The notes beneath the pieces are model-generated. The model worked only from the letters and a program-made list of their open reading frames with translations, did no database searches and was not told where the DNA came from. Shown in pieces: positions 11,937 through 13,191 of a stretch of DNA of 13,191 bases. A program made the position numbers and the translations under genes. How positions within the stretch are numbered: position 1 is the first letter of the stretch; every line of letters begins with the position of its first letter. Source of the DNA: DASXZH01 sp036502005 (GTDB taxonomy: Bacteria; Armatimonadota; Fimbriimonadia; Fimbriimonadales; Fimbriimonadaceae); the NCBI GenBank assembly GCA_036502005.1, contig DASXZH010000034.1, forward strand, positions 1-13,191. The letters are read 5' to 3'.

Positions 11937-12041
11937 TTACCACAGTTACACAGCCAATCGTGTCTGCGACTTCTGATTGTCGAAATCGCCTCTGGCCAAA
12001 ACCGGGCAGAAAACAAACAGTTTGTGTCATCATTTTAAGTC

Positions 12042-12061
12042 GCGTCTGCGGACGCCAAGGA
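12042..12061 (+). promoter_or_regulatory. rplU leader hairpin and Shine-Dalgarno
   Basis: GCGTC (12042-12046) pairs with GACGC (12051-12055) around TGCG. AAGGA (12057-12061) follows two bases after the stem and is seven bases from the rplU ATG. The gene has a conventional leadered start. The hairpin could tune ribosome access, but that is inference. Confidence 0.55.
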
Positions 12062-12068
12062 TTTTCAA

Positions 12069-12386
12069 ATGTACGTTATCGTCCAAACAGGCGGCAAGCA
12101 ATTTCAGGCAGAAAAAGATAAGACAATCATCGTCGAGAAGCTCGAGGGCGAGCCGGGCACAACCGTTGAACTGGGCGAAGTGCTCATGGTGTGCGATGGC
12201 GATAAATACACGGTCGGTTCCCCGTTCGTAAAAGGCGCCATGGTAAAGGCTGAAATCGTTCGCCAGGGCAAGGCCAAAAAGATTAACGGCTTCAACTATA
12301 AGCCCAAGAAAAATGAGCGCAAGCGATGGGGTCATCGCCAGCCACAGACTCATCTCAAGATCACCGAAGTTTTAGCAGGCAAATAA
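12069..12386 (+). CDS. rplU: 50S ribosomal protein bL21
   Basis: bL21 binds 23S rRNA in the large subunit near bL20. The 105-residue product has normal length and the family pattern throughout: MYVIVQTGGKQFQ at the start, IIVEKLEGEPG and VGSPFVKGAMVKAEI in the middle, and GHRQPQTHLKITEV at the end. The lysine-rich KINGFNYKPKKNERKR segment is the rRNA-contacting tract. The ATG at 12069 has AAGGA seven bases upstream. The gene is followed after one base by rpmA, the near-universal rplU-rpmA pair, and transcription runs away from the decayed TA locus. No clear promoter hexamers were assigned in the 130-base upstream gap. Confidence 0.97.
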   Translation: MYVIVQTGGKQFQAEKDKTIIVEKLEGEPGTTVELGEVLMVCDGDKYTVGSPFVKGAMVKAEIVRQGKAKKINGFNYKPKKNERKRWGHRQPQTHLKITEVLAGK

Positions 12387-12387
12387 A

Positions 12388-12657
12388 ATGGCACATAAAA
12401 AAGGTCAAGGTTCATCCAGAAACGGTCGAGATTCCAAGCCCAAGATGCTTGGCGTTAAGAAGTACGGCGGCGAGGTTGTTAAGGCCGGCCACATTATCGT
12501 TCGGCAGCGCGGAACGAAGTTTCACCCAGGCGTGAACGTTGGCATCGGCCGCGATCACACTCTCTTTGCCATGCAGCCCGGCCAGGTTAAGTTTGAAGGT
12601 CCAACGGGCAAGCGGCGGGTTAGCGTTTATCCGTATCAAGTCGCGGAATCGGCGTAG
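12388..12657 (+). CDS. rpmA: 50S ribosomal protein bL27
   Basis: bL27 reaches its N-terminal tail into the peptidyl transferase centre and helps position tRNA. The 89-residue product starts MAHKKGQGSSRNGRDS, so it is the form without the cleaved N-terminal extension found in Firmicutes. Family blocks GVKKYGGEVVKAGHIIVRQR, GTKFHPGVNVG and GRDHTLFA follow. The start lies one base after the rplU stop, so the two are cotranscribed. The conserved third member, obgE, does not follow. Instead a T-run and hairpin end the unit, and a methyltransferase with its own -10 box begins. Confidence 0.97.
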   Translation: MAHKKGQGSSRNGRDSKPKMLGVKKYGGEVVKAGHIIVRQRGTKFHPGVNVGIGRDHTLFAMQPGQVKFEGPTGKRRVSVYPYQVAESA

Positions 12658-12660
12658 CCC

Positions 12661-12715
12661 GTTTTTTTTAACTCCCATCCCAACCCTTCCGCTCCGCGCA
12701 AGGGGAAGGGCTTTT
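12661..12715 (+). terminator. probable terminator after rpmA
   Basis: A run of eight T at 12662-12669 follows only a weak stem. Downstream, CCCTTCC (12684-12690) pairs with GGAAGGG (12704-12710) around 13 bases and is followed by CTTTT. Together they probably end the rplU-rpmA transcript. Confidence 0.5.
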
Positions 12716-12746
12716 CATTTGGGAGCACTTCACTTATTGCCAAAGG

Positions 12747-12752
12747 TAGACT
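12747..12752 (+). promoter_or_regulatory. -10 box TAGACT six bases before GTG 12759
   Basis: TAGACT ends exactly six bases before the methyltransferase GTG, the same geometry as at 366, 1082, 3819 (minus) and 10538. It lies downstream of the rpmA terminator, consistent with an independent leaderless transcript. Confidence 0.5.
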
Positions 12753-12758
12753 CGGACC

Positions 12759-13191
12759 GTGCTTGATCCTCGGAAGCAGTTTGGGCCGGCAGCAGAAAAA
12801 TACCTTTCCAGCGCCGTTCATTCGAATCCGGATGCCCTTTCCAGGATTGTAGAAATCGTCCAACCCAAGGGCGGAATTGTTGTCGATATCGCCACTGGCG
12901 CGGGGCATGTGGCTTACGCTTTCGCCCCCTACGTCGACCGTGTAATAGCAACAGACATCACCCCGGACATGCTGCGGGTCACAAAAAAAGCAGCCGAGGA
13001 GCGTGGCCGGGACAATCTTGATGTCTTGTTTGCCATCGCCGAATATCTTCCCTTCCAAAACCAAACCCTGGATGGCATTACCTGCCGGCTGGGCGCGCAC
13101 CACTTTACAAACGTGCATTCCTTTGTAAGGGAATCGGCCAGGGCTTTAAAGCAAGGCGGCTGGCTGGTTATTGCCGACACGATCGGCTCCG
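12759..13191 (+). CDS. class I SAM-dependent methyltransferase, UbiE/YcgJ-like (5' part)
   Basis: The frame runs open from GTG 12759 past the right edge, giving the first 144 residues. It begins VLDPRKQFGPAAEKYLSS. Motif I is VVDIATGAGHVAYAFAPYV, the glycine-rich SAM loop of the UbiE/YcgJ group, followed by IATDITPDML with the acidic residue that holds the SAM ribose. LFAIAEYLPF (motif II region), TCRLGAHHFTNVHSFVRESA and LKQGGWLVIADT match the group closely. The substrate cannot be inferred: relatives methylate quinones, arsenite or small metabolites. GTG is chosen because it starts the family N terminus and follows TAGACT by six bases. The C-terminal part lies outside the window. Confidence 0.88.
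   Translation, partial: MLDPRKQFGPAAEKYLSSAVHSNPDALSRIVEIVQPKGGIVVDIATGAGHVAYAFAPYVDRVIATDITPDMLRVTKKAAEERGRDNLDVLFAIAEYLPFQNQTLDGITCRLGAHHFTNVHSFVRESARALKQGGWLVIADTIGS

Noticed and set aside
12030..12353. 107-codon minus-strand frame opposite rplU
   Set aside because: It is antisense to an unmistakable bL21 gene. Its hydrophobic look comes from the complement of Lys-rich codons.

Overview
The window looks like chromosomal DNA from an environmental bacterium, most likely of the Armatimonadota (Fimbriimonas-like lineages). The main reason is three prepilin-type proteins of the form FTLIELLVV...LFPVF.QAK.AAK..CLSNLQQIG in 13 kb, a protein type strongly expanded there and in some Planctomycetes/Verrucomicrobia relatives. 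Base composition is moderate, many genes stand alone, and several start codons lie exactly six bases after a TANNNT box. The phylum is an inference from protein style only.

Layout. 1-365: gene-free, with two degenerate 7-bp tandem arrays. 366-1564 (+): a prepilin-like protein, then a small cyclic-nucleotide-binding protein. 1588-1865: a gene-free gap bounded by two inverted heptamer arrays. 1861-3819 (-): pdxT, then an HlyD-like adaptor protein with a long proline-rich insert. 3863-5769 (+): arginase, coupled through an ATGA overlap to a KdsD-type arabinose-5-phosphate isomerase. 5836-6980 (-): a small exported protein and a second prepilin, again coupled by ATGA. 7057-7299 (-): a transposase OrfA remnant. 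7439-7906 (-): an extended bS18 gene with a strong terminator. 7907-9286: about 1.4 kb without a credible gene, packed with hairpins, a 65-bp tandem repeat and a 46/66-bp inverted repeat. 9287-10510 (-): a clostripain-family (C11) lipoprotein. 10538-10669 (+): a 43-residue single-membrane-span protein. 10818-11312 (+): a prepilin relative that has lost the prepilin cleavage site. 11293-11936 (-): a decayed RHH/PIN toxin-antitoxin pair. 12069-12657 (+): rplU-rpmA. 12759 to the right edge (+): the 5' part of a SAM-dependent methyltransferase.

The genes are mostly separate housekeeping functions: vitamin B6 synthesis, arginine breakdown, LPS Kdo precursor synthesis, ribosomal proteins and surface or pilin-like proteins. 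They do not form one pathway. The KdsD homologue and the adaptor protein suggest a diderm envelope.

The most unusual signals are regulatory or structural. Five starts have TANNNT exactly six bases upstream, which points to leaderless transcription. Degenerate heptamer arrays recur at seven intergenic sites. The structured non-coding island sits upstream of rpsR. The TA locus carries three separate lesions.
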